NCBI GenBank assembly: GCA_964023205.1
Contig: OZ026847.1
Coordinates: 14,143,182 to 14,207,181, forward strand
Direction of reading: 5' to 3'
DNA from: Lutraria lutraria
Taxonomy: Eukaryota > Mollusca > Bivalvia > Venerida > Mactridae
DNA: 64,000 nt
Part shown: piece after piece, positions 1 to 12,109 of the stretch
Numbering within the stretch: position 1 is the first letter of the stretch
Layout: every line of letters begins with the position of its first letter
Made by a program: the position numbers and the translations under genes
The notes under the pieces: generated by a model
The model's database searches: none
What the model was told of the DNA's origin: nothing
What the model saw: the letters and a program-made list of their open reading frames with translations, nothing else

Positions 1-3000
1 TTCTAATGATGGCTTCTAAAGCTTTCTGAAATGTTGTCACTTTGTCCAGAGTTTCTTTCTTTGCCTTGTTTAAAGCTTGAAGTTGGGAATCATTAAATTT
101 CATTTGTGTTTCCATGGAAACAATCATCTCTTTAAGAAGACTGTGGGTATGTTTACAGTCAGATAGCTTGAATAGGGTGTCTATCATATCTGGTACTGTA
201 TGAATGTGACTGTCTTGACAAGACCTGAAATAGTGACATTTTTGCTATACCAACAGTTTAGACGAAATGCAGACCTTATAATCAATAGACTCGAAATTAT
301 CGTATCATTCCTTTTCAGCGAGTTTAACGCTTTTTTAAAGATAATAATATTTCAGCTACATGACGGCCGGTTCACCTAACGAGTTTTCCAGGACTGTTTT
401 CAACCAGTACTAACTCATCCTTCCACAAGTTGCCAGCAACCTTTCCACATATGGACGAAAATCGACATTTTTTGTTCAAATTTTCATTGCATAAATATCA
501 ATCATCTTATGATAAAAATTTTTATTGTATGACGGGGGAAGGTAGCGTGCATGGCGGTCCCCCTCAAAGGTCTCGATCATATATAGACATAAAATACCAT
601 CAATTAATTAATTCATTTAATGAAATGGCATTCAATTACTCAGTTCCCAAATATTACGCACCCTTGTTTGAAAACCTGGATTCGCCCCTTCTGCATAATT
701 ATATGATAATTACTAATAGGACTCATTGTTGGTATTACAATGCTATCATTATCAGTGACATCATGGCAGATTTGCAAATTTTAACACATATATTGCACGG
801 TGAGGGGAATATAAAATGGTATTACGCTGAATTATTGATTTATTTCTTAAATTCAAACACATGCATGGACGCGAACGTCATAGAAAACACTTCCTTTTTA
901 TTTTTAAGAATTTAAGAGAAATGAAAAACCGGAAATTCTGTAGCAACAGCATATCTTAAAAAACATCTTTTAAAATTAAAATTATTAATTTTCTTTGATA
1001 AAATAAGTGCATGCTTAAATATCAATCATCTTATGATAAGATTTTTATTGTAAGAAAATTATGTGTTAATTATGATACCTACACACCCTTACATATTGTT
1101 TCTTTAGATATTAAAAAAAAAAATTGTGTTGATTTGTTGATTTTGTTGAACAAAAGTGTTGATTTTTTTGCCATGACAAGGCCATGGCGGCCATGGCAAG
1201 GCATTTTGCCATGGCAAAATACCGATTTGCCATGGCAAAAGACAGTTTTTCTTTGCATTTTTCAAGAAATCTAGTAAAGATAGAAACACGGGACTTACAC
1301 TTTTTAAATAAATAACTAAATGCTACAATTTAATAATGTTTTTGTTTCTCAAAAGCGCGTAAAAGTTGGGGGCTGTATTTGCCAAGCCCGGCGCGGCAAA
1401 AAACAAACCGGCGAAGGTTTTTAGTAAACGGATGAGTAAGACCTGACGCGACCAGAATTCGAACACCGATTGATGTCATGTAACAACTCCAACGCACTTA
1501 CTACCGGACCCAGGCGGCGCCTTTATTTTGTCAAATATCCCAATTAATCATTATCAATTATTCAAAAGAAAGCAATTATTAATGAAATGAACAATTTCAT
1601 GATAATGTCATGACTGAAGAGCAAGCTATAAGTTCATATACAGTACATGTTTAAATATGATCAGTCACACTTTTTATATGAATTACGATAAAGGTGTACT
1701 TATCTATAAACAAAACTATTGTTTGTCATATGCAAGACATAAAGTACAGTCTTCCGGCATATTCAAATGAATATCTTCTAACTAAGACGATCAAATAATG
1801 TATCGTTCCAAGTCAACTCGTTCATTAGGTAACTCGTCCCGGAATAGGTTACCCAACTTTCATTACTATATTTTTTATTTATCATATACTGTATGTTTAT
1901 GTATTTGATAGAGTATTTTTAGAGAAAACTTTTTTTTTGATATTTTGCTCACTCGTACCAACAATGAATCCAAATGTTTAGTGTAATTCAATACTTAATA
2001 TAATGGGTATTTTTTGCTTAGGTATGTACAAATGAAATGTCAAAAGATCTGTTGTGCATACAAGAAATTAGATATATTATATGGTTATATTTTTGTGTAT
2101 CATGCAAGTGTGTTTTATATGCAAAGATTAAAGTGATTTTGGTGATATTTTTTATTACTTACACAAAACTAGGATCAATATACACAGCGCAAAATAAAAC
2201 AAATGTTAAAACCATCCCTTTCGGAAATACATTTAGTGTACATACTTTCAACATATCGTTATTCGTACTTTGCATTTTCCATGATTTGTAAAATGAATAA
2301 ATTGCCGTATAATGTATTGTAAACTTGAAAAAATTAACAGCCTGACTGATAATTAAACCCATTGTTAAGCGGTTAATGGATGAACACATATACATTCAAA
2401 CCTGTGTTAGCGGTCATCCCCTAATACTGACTACCCTTTGAATAAAGACCATTCTTTCAAAAATTGTCATTGATTATTTAGAGTAAAATTACCTACGAAC
2501 AAAGGCCAACTGTCAATATAGACCGTTTATCTCGTTTCCAAGGACGGCCTTTGTATGAAGACTTGTCAATGTCTGTGCCCATTAATTAGTGATGACTGAA
2601 TTTAATATTTTTAATCAACAAATACTATATGTTTGTCCTGAATTTTGACCTTCTGTGGTGTATATCTATGGTCTATAAAATTAATAATTGCTCACTTGTG
2701 ACCTTTCATGAAACAAGCACTACATCCAACAACATCGTGATATTCACAATACATATCTATCACTTTATTTCTGTGTATACTGCATCTTTCTGTAGGAAAT
2801 TCTGTCGGTACTGATTGTTGACTGGTCGCTTGGTTTGCTTGACTGACATCCGTAAGATGATGACCTTTCAAGGCAGGGAACCTTTTATGTATATCCGTGC
2901 AGAACTGACAACAATATCCACAACATTGTACACAATACTTTACAGCTTCTACTGTCTTGTTGTCTTGTGTACACGCAGTACAAACGATATCAAATGTTTC

Positions 3001-3039
3001 TTCAGACATTTTTAGCTGAGAACGTCCTCCAGTCGCCAT
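1..3039 (-). CDS. TRIM-like B-box/coiled-coil/NHL protein, copy 1 (3' part beyond left edge)
   Basis: Two-exon gene, read right to left. Exon 1 coding is 2696-3039, starting at the ATG after AAGA; it ends AA before a GTGAGC donor. Exon 2 begins at 224 after a TTTCAG acceptor and runs off the window at base 1. AA plus G gives Lys, so the frame is kept. Exon 1 encodes two B-box zinc fingers: B-box 1 with CxxC pairs near residues 20-47 and His 51/60; B-box 2 starting CSIH near 86 and ending CSAC-x4-H near 114. There is no RING. The visible part of exon 2 is the start of the coiled coil. The intron (225-2695) is about 1 kb longer than in the sister copies because of an insertion. By family analogy it would be a cytoplasmic scaffold or innate-immune type TRIM-like protein; the substrate is unknown. 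It lies within the second intron of M13 copy 1. Confidence 0.85.
430..915 (+). other. 161-aa open frame inside the intron insertion (probably not a gene)
   Basis: Open from an ATG that lies in ordinary TRIM intron sequence, across the insertion boundary near 490, to a TAA at 913-915. No recognisable domain; the composition is that of AT-rich DNA. The near-identical copy at 62557-63042 differs at two residues (N/K and A/E) and also has a synonymous change. It is antisense to the TRIM intron. I keep it only because the frame is long and present at both window ends. Confidence 0.15.
488..1420. mobile_element. About 0.93-kb insertion in the TRIM-1 intron with direct repeats and CCATGG palindromes
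   Basis: Copies 2-4 of this intron run directly from the ATCGACATTTTT stretch into the SINE relic; here about 930 bp intervene. The inserted DNA carries a roughly 37-bp direct repeat (AAATATCAATCATCTTATGA core) at about 491 and 1016, and a cluster of four CCATGG sites at 1190-1240 including the 18-bp palindrome ATTTTGCCATGGCAAAAT (1203-1220). No transposase is seen. It could be a non-autonomous element; I cannot name a family. Confidence 0.5.
1422..1521 (-). repeat. tRNA-derived SINE head (unit 1)
   Basis: The minus strand begins GGCGCCGCC and carries a box A-like TCCGGTAGTAAGTGCG and a box B-like GTGTTCGAATTC, the layout of a pol III promoter in a tRNA-derived SINE. It lies in the TRIM intron at the same place in every unit, so it predates the array. 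Confidence 0.6.
2393..2565. repeat. MITE relic in TRIM-1 intron
   Basis: Opens TCAAACCTGTGTTAGCGGTC and contains TTTGAATAAAGACC and AAGGACGGCCTTTG, the signature of the GTCAAACCTGTG...CACAGGTTTGAC elements in the M13 introns. The 3' terminus is degraded. Confidence 0.5.
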
Positions 3040-3888
3040 TCTTATTGCCTACTTTGGATTTCAGACGCATGACGGAAGTTTAAATGATCTGGTTCCTGTC
3101 ATGGATTGGTAATGTAAGGGAAACAACTTGTATTGTCTTCTTTTATCATATATGAATGTAACCCAGAGTTATCTGTATGAGTCGATGAATAAAGTCAGTT
3201 AGTTACCCACCGACAAGCGTTCAAGTAACACGGAGTCAAACGGGGGAATCGGCACGAGAATGAATCAACAGATAAAATCAAAGTTCGGAAAGTAGCAATG
3301 TGAGTTGGACTCAATGCAGGAGGTGCTTTTTATGACGTCAAACTTTTTTTTAAAAAATGGAAACATTTTCACGGTCAATGTAGAAGCAGAAGTAATATTT
3401 ACGTTTGCATCAAGATATCATGAGATCGACGAGAAATAGAATCACGTTTTAGTTGATTGAGCATTGGGAATATAAAAGCCAACATAATACCAAGGACTAA
3501 CATGTTTAAATATATAAGTCCTTGATACTACAAAATGTGAACTCATTAACCAAAATATTTCCAAGGCGATAAAAAATCCCACTAAAATTAATCCCACTAT
3601 AGCTGCACTGAGTTTCCCCAAAACACACACAGCGCGCCATTTAGCGGTATGGTTTCGACATTTAGCAGCGGAAAAATATGTGACATTAACGTTAAATTGT
3701 GACAGTTTAACGGCAGAACATTTTGCGACATTTCACGGCACTGCGACATTTTAAGGTTCTACAAAGGTTACAGTCATGTAATGAAACATTGATATAATGT
3801 GAAGTAATGAATCGTGTCTCCAGGAATCATGCGTAACCATGATCTGCTGTAAAGTTACAAGAAAAGAATATATTCTAATTTTATTTAC
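3040..3888 (-). promoter_or_regulatory. Presumed TRIM copy 1 promoter region inside the M13 intron
   Basis: Lies between the M13 membrane-anchor exon and the TRIM ATG, so any TRIM promoter should be here. No clear TATA box at a fixed distance. It holds a cluster of GACATTTARCGGC-like short repeats at 3650-3755 and a conserved ACTTCCGTCATGCGTC (minus strand) about 35 bp 5' of the ATG. Confidence 0.3.
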
Positions 3889-5440
3889 CATGTTTTTCAC
3901 TCTCAGAGTATATCACTATCACGACCACAGTAATTACTAAGCCAATGACAACCATCACCAACAAACCAAGTAAACATATCATTTTCCCGCCAATTTCAAA
4001 ACGAGGCTTTTTGATCGTTTTCCTTCCATCTTCTTCGTGATCATTTACTTGATATTTCCTGAAACATATGCATTGAAATTATGATAGATCCCTGTCTGGG
4101 TATATATAGATATCAATACAAGCAATTGTAACATGCTATTCTAGTTCATGGCGGTCTAGCGTATTGAATGCTCATACTTATGCAACCATTATTGGTTCTA
4201 TTTGGCTCGTACTTCTCGCGCGTATAGTAGATTACAAAAATATACGGAAGTGTAATTGGACCATTTTATATTTGTCAACTTAAATAGAAGAAATTCATGC
4301 AAAAATTACCAACGATAAGTTTGAAAAAACTTTAAAAAATCTAGTTCAGATGCGCTTCCATGGGAAGTATTTCAACCCAAGAAGTACATCTTATAGATTA
4401 CCTGGTTCAGCGGAGCAAGACAAGTAAGTAAGGCTATGCACTTACACATCGAGGGAATACATTAAAACTAATAATTGTTTATGACTCCTTTATGTGTATA
4501 ACGTAATAAAATCATATATGTATTTATACAAAATCGAATTAAATCTTATTTCTGCAGGTTGGTTATATGATACGTCTTAACACTAAACAACGTGATAAGT
4601 TCCCAGACATTTTGATAGTTATTTGTAATTTTATATGACTGAACGATAAATGGCGGTATATTTTACTGAATTTTGTTAAAAACAGACGTAAAGGCAGCAC
4701 GTTTTACAAAAAACACGTACAATTTTTACAGGCATCAGCTGGCAATGATTTGCATCTTGCAGGATTTGAGCCCATGTTCTATCTCGACAGCCTTAATATG
4801 AAGTACTAGAAGTGGTCATACTTGTAAAGTACATATCAGAAATTGTGTGTAATACTTTGTTCGGTCGCTACAAAAAGACGGAACGGAACACTAAAATGTG
4901 ATAGGTACTAAAAGACGGAACATACCTTATAAGAAAATTGCTAAAATACAGAACACTACGGAACATGCAATATATACAAATATACTAAAACACGGAACAA
5001 CAAAATAACGTAAAACTTAGTTAAATCACAAGTTGTTATTACATTTGAGGCATAGGAATTATGTGATGTGATGGATTGAATTGTAAGTATTTACGCATTC
5101 AGGGTGATGCTGTTACGGAACAACTATATTATATCACAGACCATAGAAGAAAACACGGAACAACTTTATTATAACTGTAATTTACACAGAACAAGCAAGA
5201 AAACACGGAACAGCAATATTATATCACGGAACATAAAGGAAAACATGGAATAGCTATATTCCGATATGGAATACCTAAGGTTGTTAATTAAAACAGTAAA
5301 CATATTATCAAAAATGTTATATTGACAAAATTGTTGAAAGAAAAGAAAATCAACAATCACAGAATGTCGTGATTGGCTTTACAAAATTATATTCTCTGTA
5401 TTACTCCTAAAAAATAAAATTCCCACCTGCTTGAATCCAT
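3889..5440 (-). CDS. M13 (neprilysin/ECE-like) peptidase copy 1: first two exons; rest beyond left edge
   Basis: Exon 1 coding (5427-5440) is ATG GAT TCA AGC AG before a GTGGGA donor. Exon 2 (3889-4058, 170 nt) follows a TTTCAG acceptor and ends in phase 1 before GTAAAT. It encodes a type II signal anchor: a charged cytoplasmic tail (KYQVNDHEEDGRKTIKK) then about 23 hydrophobic residues (MICLLGLLVMVVIGLVITVV). Both exons are intact here. TRIM copy 1 begins 850 bp downstream in the next intron. Whether this copy is complete cannot be seen; its sister copies are pseudogenes. A G-rich tract and the minisatellite lie upstream. Confidence 0.75.
4862..5252. repeat. Unit 1-specific degenerate ACACGGAACAAC repeat block
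   Basis: About 390 bp inserted after TGTAATACTTTGTTC, with GACGGAAC/ACACGGAACAAC motifs recurring at variable spacing, several followed by a TATTATATCACGGAAC-like phrase. It lies in the first M13 intron. The other units pass straight to CCGATATGGAATACC. Confidence 0.55.
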
Positions 5441-5569
5441 GTTTTATTTCCAATATTCACAACATCACGGTTAAAAAAGTATAGTTTGTAACGCTTGTCA
5501 ATTTAGATGTCGGTATATATTTACATCGAACATATTATGTTAATATAGATATGTCTCGGGTTATATACT

Positions 5570-5586
5570 GGGAGGGGGGGGAGGGG
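5570..5586 (+). promoter_or_regulatory. G-rich tract 130 bp upstream of the M13 copy 1 start
   Basis: GGGAGGGGGGGGAGGGG on the plus strand, i.e. C-rich on the coding strand. It could form a G-quadruplex or bind a CT-rich promoter factor; no proof. The tract is reduced to GGGAGGG in unit 4. Confidence 0.3.
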
Positions 5587-5765
5587 TTCAATCATTTCAA
5601 TAATCTGAATCATTGATTTTACACCAGTTTTGTAACATATCTAATAAATAGTCTCATCAGCCTCGTACTTCAAATTTTTCTAGCTTAGTTATACGTAATT
5701 TTACACAGCAAGAGTACCTTACACAAATATCAAATCTAGACAAGAACAGAGACGACTTCAATACA

Positions 5766-7168
5766 CTTCATTTTAATAACCACTACATAAAAATAAAAAA
5801 CACTACATTATAATAACCAGTACATTAAAATAAACACTTCATTATAATTACCACTACATAATAATAATAACCACTACATTACAATAACCATTACATTATA
5901 ATAAACACTACATTATAATAACAGCTTCATTATGATAACCACTATATTATAATAACCACATAATGATAACCACTTCATTATCATAATTATCAACCACCAC
6001 TTTTTAATAATCACTACAATATAATAGCCACTGCATTATAATAGTCACTCTATTGTAATAGCCACTGCATTATAATAACCACTACATTATCATAACCATT
6101 TCATTTTAATAACCACGTTATAATAACCACTTTATTAATAATTACCACTACATTATAATAACTACTACATTATAGTAACCACTTTATAATAACAACCTCA
6201 TTATAATAAACACTACATTATGATAATCACTGCATTATAATAGCCTCTTCATTATAATAACCACATTATAATAACCACTGCATTACAATGATCATTTCAT
6301 TATAATAACCATTACATTATAATAACCATTACATTATAACAACCACTTCTTTATCAGAAACACTGCATTATAATAACTATTACATTATAACAACAACTTC
6401 ATTATAATAACCTCTGTATTATAAAAACCACTGCATTATAATAACCATTACATTATAACAACCACTTCTTTATCAGAAACACTGCATTATAATAACTATT
6501 ACATTATAACAACAACTTCATTATTATAACCACTGCATTATAAAAACCACTGCATTATAATAACTATTACATTATAACAACCACTTCATTATAATAACCA
6601 GTACATTATAAAAACCACTGCATTATAATAACTATTACATTATAACAACCACTTCTTTATCAGAAACACTGCATTATAATAACTATTACATTATAACAAC
6701 CACTTCATTATAATAACCACTACATTATAAAAACCACTGCATTATAATAACTTTTACATTATAAATACCACTTCATTATAATAACCACTGCATTATAAAA
6801 ACCACTGCATTATAATAACTATTACATTATAACAACCACTTCATTATAATAACCACTGTATCATAATAACCACTTCATTATAATAACCACTGCATTATAA
6901 AAACCACTGCATTATAATAACTATTACATTATAACAACCACTTCATTATAATAACCACTGCATTATAACAACCACTGCATTATTATAATCATTACATTAT
7001 AATAATCATTACATTATAACAACCACTGTATTATAACAACCACTTCATTATAATAACCACTGCATTATAATAATCATTACATTATAACAACCACTTCATT
7101 ATAATAACCACTGCATCATAATAACCACTTCATTATGATAACCGCTGCATTATAATAACCACTGCGTC
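5766..7168. repeat. 17-bp minisatellite, 1.4 kb, between M13 copies 1 and 2
   Basis: Head-to-tail AACCACTRCATTATAAT units with many single-base variants and some larger repeating blocks (ACCACTTCTTTATCAGAAAC variants). Longest of the four arrays. It lies between the damaged end of one M13 copy and the start of the next. Confidence 0.9.
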
Positions 7169-7833
7169 AGTCACCTAATAACAGTTACTGTTAAATAAGT
7201 GCAAACTGGCCGAATATGACAATGTCCGACCATTTTGCTGGAAATAGACTACATGCATTTTACTTACCTGTTGCAGATCTTGGTGTAGAGCTCAAAATCT
7301 TGCAGGTAAGTACAGCATTACGTCACTAGATGTCAAATGCCTCCAAGTGATATAATTGGCAATTACTCTAAAACAATGAAGCCAAACAATGGTTGCCTTT
7401 AGTGACTATTAGTAAGTACATTTATACACAAAAAATGGGTATGGGTATCCATTTATATAAACTTAATTCTTTTGGTTCAGTTTTCATTATTTCTTCTACA
7501 TTTCGACTTGGTTTAAAACTGGTTTTAGTATCGAGGTTTCACAGATTGTATCTAAAGTTATGTATCGCAAAGTTCTGTTCATGTGGCCAGAATATTATGT
7601 ATGGAATACTACATACCTCGGTGAATACTTTTCAATAATATCTCTAAACTTTTCTTGATACGGTGAAGACACAGCGACTACTGGCTCTGACAAAATTATT
7701 GTTACACCAGTTCCATCCTTGATCTTTACCAACAGCGTATACCAATGGATGGGAAAGGATTATTAATTTCAGATCCCAAACAGTCACTGTTTTATATAGA
7801 TTGTCAGCCATTCCACGCAAGAACAGTTACTTG

Positions 7834-9069
7834 TACTTCCGTATTACACGAGAAAATGCTACAAAGTCACCGGCTCTGAAAATGGTCGGATGGTTGGCTG
7901 TTTGCAGACAAGACAAGAGCTACCTTATAAAAATTGACTATATAAGAAAGTTACGTAAATGCACATACTAGTTGAATTCAATCCATTAGGCATGTAATAA
8001 TATATGTGCGTAAACTAGGGCGTAGTCAGCTTTAGATTAAAATGTACGTACACGAGGGGAAGGTGTATTTCAAATTAAGGTTGGATCTTCTTAGATTTCG
8101 GCTTAGATGTCATTTTGGCGATATTTATATTTTCACTTCAAGTTTATATTATGAACGTTCGTAAGTGCGTGTTACTGGCTACGCCCCTTGTACAATAGTT
8201 AAGTATTTTCGAGACGTACGAAAATTATAATGTGATATTGCAGGATTGATGCTAGAGTTCACACAAAACGACACATACAGAGTTCATGGTCGTGTAAACA
8301 GAATTATGACAAAATGACTTTATAATTCCCTTTTAGATTATTTCTTTTTCTAAATAGTTACATTGTATATATTTAAAAAAAGACGTTATTTTAAGTCTAT
8401 ATGTATTTAACAAGGTTTTTGTTTCTATCCAGGTGTACGCCTGGTGGAATCTTTCCCAACCGTTATATATTGAAAAGTAGCCCATTGACCGTAGCTGTAG
8501 GAGCGACCTTAAACCCAAGTGAAAAAAATAAACACATTAAATTGTTCACTCACACGGGTGAAGTTAGAACTAAGTTCACAAAGAAGAAACTGATTGTAAG
8601 AAGTCTCTAGATGTCGCAGAAATTGAGATGTAACAGATACCTGAATAAATACAATGCGTGTCTCTATATGCATTTATTTGTTCTGTGATGCATCTGATGA
8701 ATACAGTCGGAAGCGCACGTTCCTTCACGTTCCCTTGATGAATTGTATACAGATTATATCCCTTACTCGTGCTGTATGGTTACCATGGTCATAGTAATCC
8801 ATGGCTGCAGCATTATTATTAACATTGGTCATTATAATTTATTCTGACTCTGGATAACTTGCCGCTATCTGCTACACAGAGAATCCATTAAACGCCATGA
8901 ACTCGGCTAATTCTAATTCACTACAATACAAATATCATTCACAGTTAAACCTACGAATATACATGTAATTGTGATATACATGCATCAATATTTATACCAT
9001 ACTACAGCATATTTCACAGCTTATTCGTAAATCATTTAAATGTATATTAAGTATTTAAATATTACATAC
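7834..9069. other. M13 copy 2 intron between exons 7 and 8; conserved plus-strand frame broken here
   Basis: Contains the counterpart (8401-8610) of the 97-codon plus-strand frame of units 3 and 5, ended here by TAG. No recognised domain. Otherwise unremarkable AT-rich intron. Confidence 0.3.
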
Positions 9070-10670
9070 AAACGTTCCGTTTCCATGTCAACCACGTGTT
9101 ATCCATCTTTAGCTGCTGTCATATGATTTGGGCCGAATAATACCGCACTTTGTTGTAGAAAATGTCTGTACGCAACAATAACTGGACCATCTCGTCCTTT
9201 TAGAAAATAGTCACGTGATGGCAACCCCAGAACAGGTTGATTTATCTGTGATTAATAAATAATATTATTACCTACGGCCTCGGAGCAACAGTTCAAAAGT
9301 TAAAAGTTTGACTAATCAACAAATATCCATGAAATAACTGTATACTGTCTCAATAACAGGGGAATCTCACTGTTTAGAATACAGTCGGTCTTGTAGCATT
9401 TATTTTTTAGTTTTGCATTTTAACATAAGACTGATTTTATGTACACGATCTGTGTCATTGTAAAACCTTCTCTTTTGTTACTATGTGCGTTGCACTTATT
9501 CTGCTTTACCACCGTATCTTACTCTACATTATCATGGGCAACATGGCTTACACGGTGGTTTCTGAATAAATATCTTCCAAACATCACTAAATATCAATTC
9601 GTACACAACATAGGGTTGTGTTTTAGAAAACTAGCGCAAGAAACGGTCTTTTTTTATTACATTTACAATTGAGTGACCCTATCAAAATGAACGATATATT
9701 TTGACAAATGAATGCAAGCTTTAGCATTCAAGTAATGTTACGATAAAGCAACGTAAGTCTGACTCAAAGAACCCAAGGCATTACCTTGATAGCGTACTGG
9801 CTTGTGTTCCTTCGATCAACGTCAACTCCTATATCTAATATTGCAGTTTTCTCACCAGCTGTTATATAAGACTTTAAAAACAAGGTCTCGAAGTTGTAAG
9901 AATCAACATTCCAGTTACCACCCGGTTTGACATACTAAGTACTGGCCAGCCTCTTAAATCTTCTATCACATGTTGCATATAGATCAGTCCAGTATCCCCA
10001 ATCATTGCTAAAATATGTACATACTATTATGCTGCATTAAAGGTGCATCATTGTCTTTGTGTGTTGTTCTTAATGGGTAATAACCGCTTGGATTTTTTGT
10101 AACATTTGTTTTTGTTTTTAGAAACTGAATTATAGTTTAGCATTCCATAGCTATCATTCGTTTGGATTGAAATCACGTTTTATTAATTTAACATGTACAT
10201 TTCTTCTGTATGCTTCCATGTAAATATTCATAGCATTAAACGCACAATACGAGATCGTAGTCTGGATTACCTGCCCCTGACATTACATGAAGGAATATTA
10301 GGCAGGGAACCAGACTATACGGGATCCATGCAATGTACCCCAGTTTCAGTCTTACTGTACTTTATCTATATGTTAATAAAACGTGAACATACGATCATCT
10401 ATGAATGACATTAAGGTGGATCATTTGAAATATTAAATTTGATGTTTTAGGTTAACGGATACCATTCTGAAGTTGTGCCCCATTAAATAAGGTTTAAATT
10501 TGATATTTATCATTAAAATATAATGAAGAATACGTACTTTCATTAACACACGCCTGATAAAATATCTTTGCTTTTGCTGTTGCTTCTAGCTCACCTTGCT
10601 GTACATCTTCTTCTAGTAATACTGCAATCAATTATGATCGAAACAGATGATCGGCTTGTTTATAGACTGA

Positions 10671-10791
10671 GTCAAACCTGTGTTAGCGGTCAACTCCGAA
10701 TAACGGCCACCCAATGGCATTGATTATTTAGAAAAAAATGACATCCGAATAAAGGTCACCTGTCAATAACCTTTGTTCACAGGTTTGACTG
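10671..10791. mobile_element. Pogo/Tigger-style MITE between M13 exons 4 and 5 (unit 2)
   Basis: Bounded by inverted GTCAAACCTGTG and CACAGGTTTGAC, next to TA. Non-coding, 121 bp, an internally deleted form of the 176-bp copy in unit 3. Family placement rests on the CAGTCAAACC-type terminus and TA target. Confidence 0.6.
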
Positions 10792-11923
10792 TATATCAAT
10801 GTCGAAACGTTGCCTTTAAATGTTGCTACCACCATGAAATCTTCTGCCTATAAAATGTCGCAATTTCAAAGTGAATTATTTCCCAATTATTTCATAATTT
10901 GTCTGTCTAAACTGTTCGGGCGGACTTTAATCGTATGCAGTATACCCTCCACTAGCGACCACTTCAATTCAAAACTTTCATGTTTACAACCACTTATTTC
11001 CGGATCGATGTCCACTATTTCAAATACATCTAAACTTGATAATACAGAACATATACTTAAAACATGACTTAGGCCAATCTTCATTGTCACAAAGATGGTC
11101 GTAATATCTAGGTTGAACTGTGTTTCAGGCGATATGTCAGATTTGATCAAATGTAACTTACATTTAATTGTGGTGGCTACATCTTCTCGTAGTTCAGAAA
11201 ATGCCGAAATCGAAACCTGATCGTCCGGAATTAGACGGTTCTTTATCCATGACCCACATGCAAAGTTGTAGAAGTCGTCGCACGGATCAATGGTAACATC
11301 TATAGCACGTCTCACTCGTGCGGCTGTCAAACACGTACATTTTTATATTATCAAAATTCGAACATAACACCAGGTCGCAACGTACACTTCCTTTAAGGTT
11401 AGTATGACCACTTAAAAGAAGATGAAACATATATAATAAATGTACGAGTATCCTTTCTTTATTTTTTGTACTTTCGTTTTACTATGTTCCTTTTAAGCAA
11501 TGTTTTAGCTCTTTTTCTTCGTGGAATCTCGATTGCGCGCGATATGAAACAACTACGTAAAGATACGGAAAAATCGATGAGTTAAGTAATGTTGTCCTGT
11601 ATATTATGAAAGAAGTCTTAATTTTGTTCATGTGTGCGACGTATGTGTGAGAAGTATTGTGTTCAAGGGATAGTAAGCCGAAGGGGTAGTTAGCGATACA
11701 GTGGTGTCTCTGACTAGTAATCAATAGCCACTCACCGCTTCGAGTTGAAATTCCACCAGCAACCAGAAATAATAAAATCACATGTGAGGAAGTTGTCCAG
11801 CATGCTCATGTTATGTCGGTAATTTTACCGAGGTTTAGCCTGGGGTCGTCCTCCATCGTTTACAGCTGGAAAGTCACTGGATTATTGTTTGTGCGATATC
11901 TAAACCCAAGACATAGAGATAAA

Positions 11924-12109
11924 GTCAAACCTGCGTTAACGGCCACTTCTAAATAAAGGCCGTCCTGTAAATAATTAATTATTTAGAACAAAATGACCTC
12001 TTGATAAAGGCCGTATGTCAAGAAAGGCCGTATGTCAATAAAGGCCGTGTGTCAATAAAGGCCGTATTTTGTCTTTTTCAAGGGCGGTAGTTGTTCACAG
12101 GTTTGACTG
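11924..12109. mobile_element. MITE with internal GGCCGTATGTCAA tandem, between M13 exons 3b and 4 (unit 2)
   Basis: Inverted ends GTCAAACCTGCG and CACAGGTTTGAC. Inside, a block of about 19 bp (AAAGGCCGTATGTCAATA-like) is repeated four times, so the element has expanded internally relative to its relatives. Lies between the 18-nt and 162-nt M13 exons. Confidence 0.55.

Noticed and set aside
1104..1289. Trp/Pro-rich minus-strand frame (LPWQ repeats)
   Set aside because: Product of the CCATGG palindromes inside the inserted element.
3243..3260. AATCGGCACGAG resembling a cDNA-library adaptor
   Set aside because: Present in the genomic sequence of all four units at the same place, and one base short of the adaptor; coincidence more likely than contamination.
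4720..4800. GGGCTCAAATCCTGC (minus strand) as a box B of another SINE
   Set aside because: No matching box A at the right distance; too little to call.
5766..7168. Regularly spaced repeats resembling a CRISPR array
   Set aside because: Units are directly adjacent 17-bp blocks with no unique spacers, in a spliced eukaryotic locus: a minisatellite.
10887..11330. 147-codon minus-strand frame starting MTAARVRRAID
   Set aside because: Only 11162-11323 is exon; the rest reads through a good GTAAGT donor into the intron.
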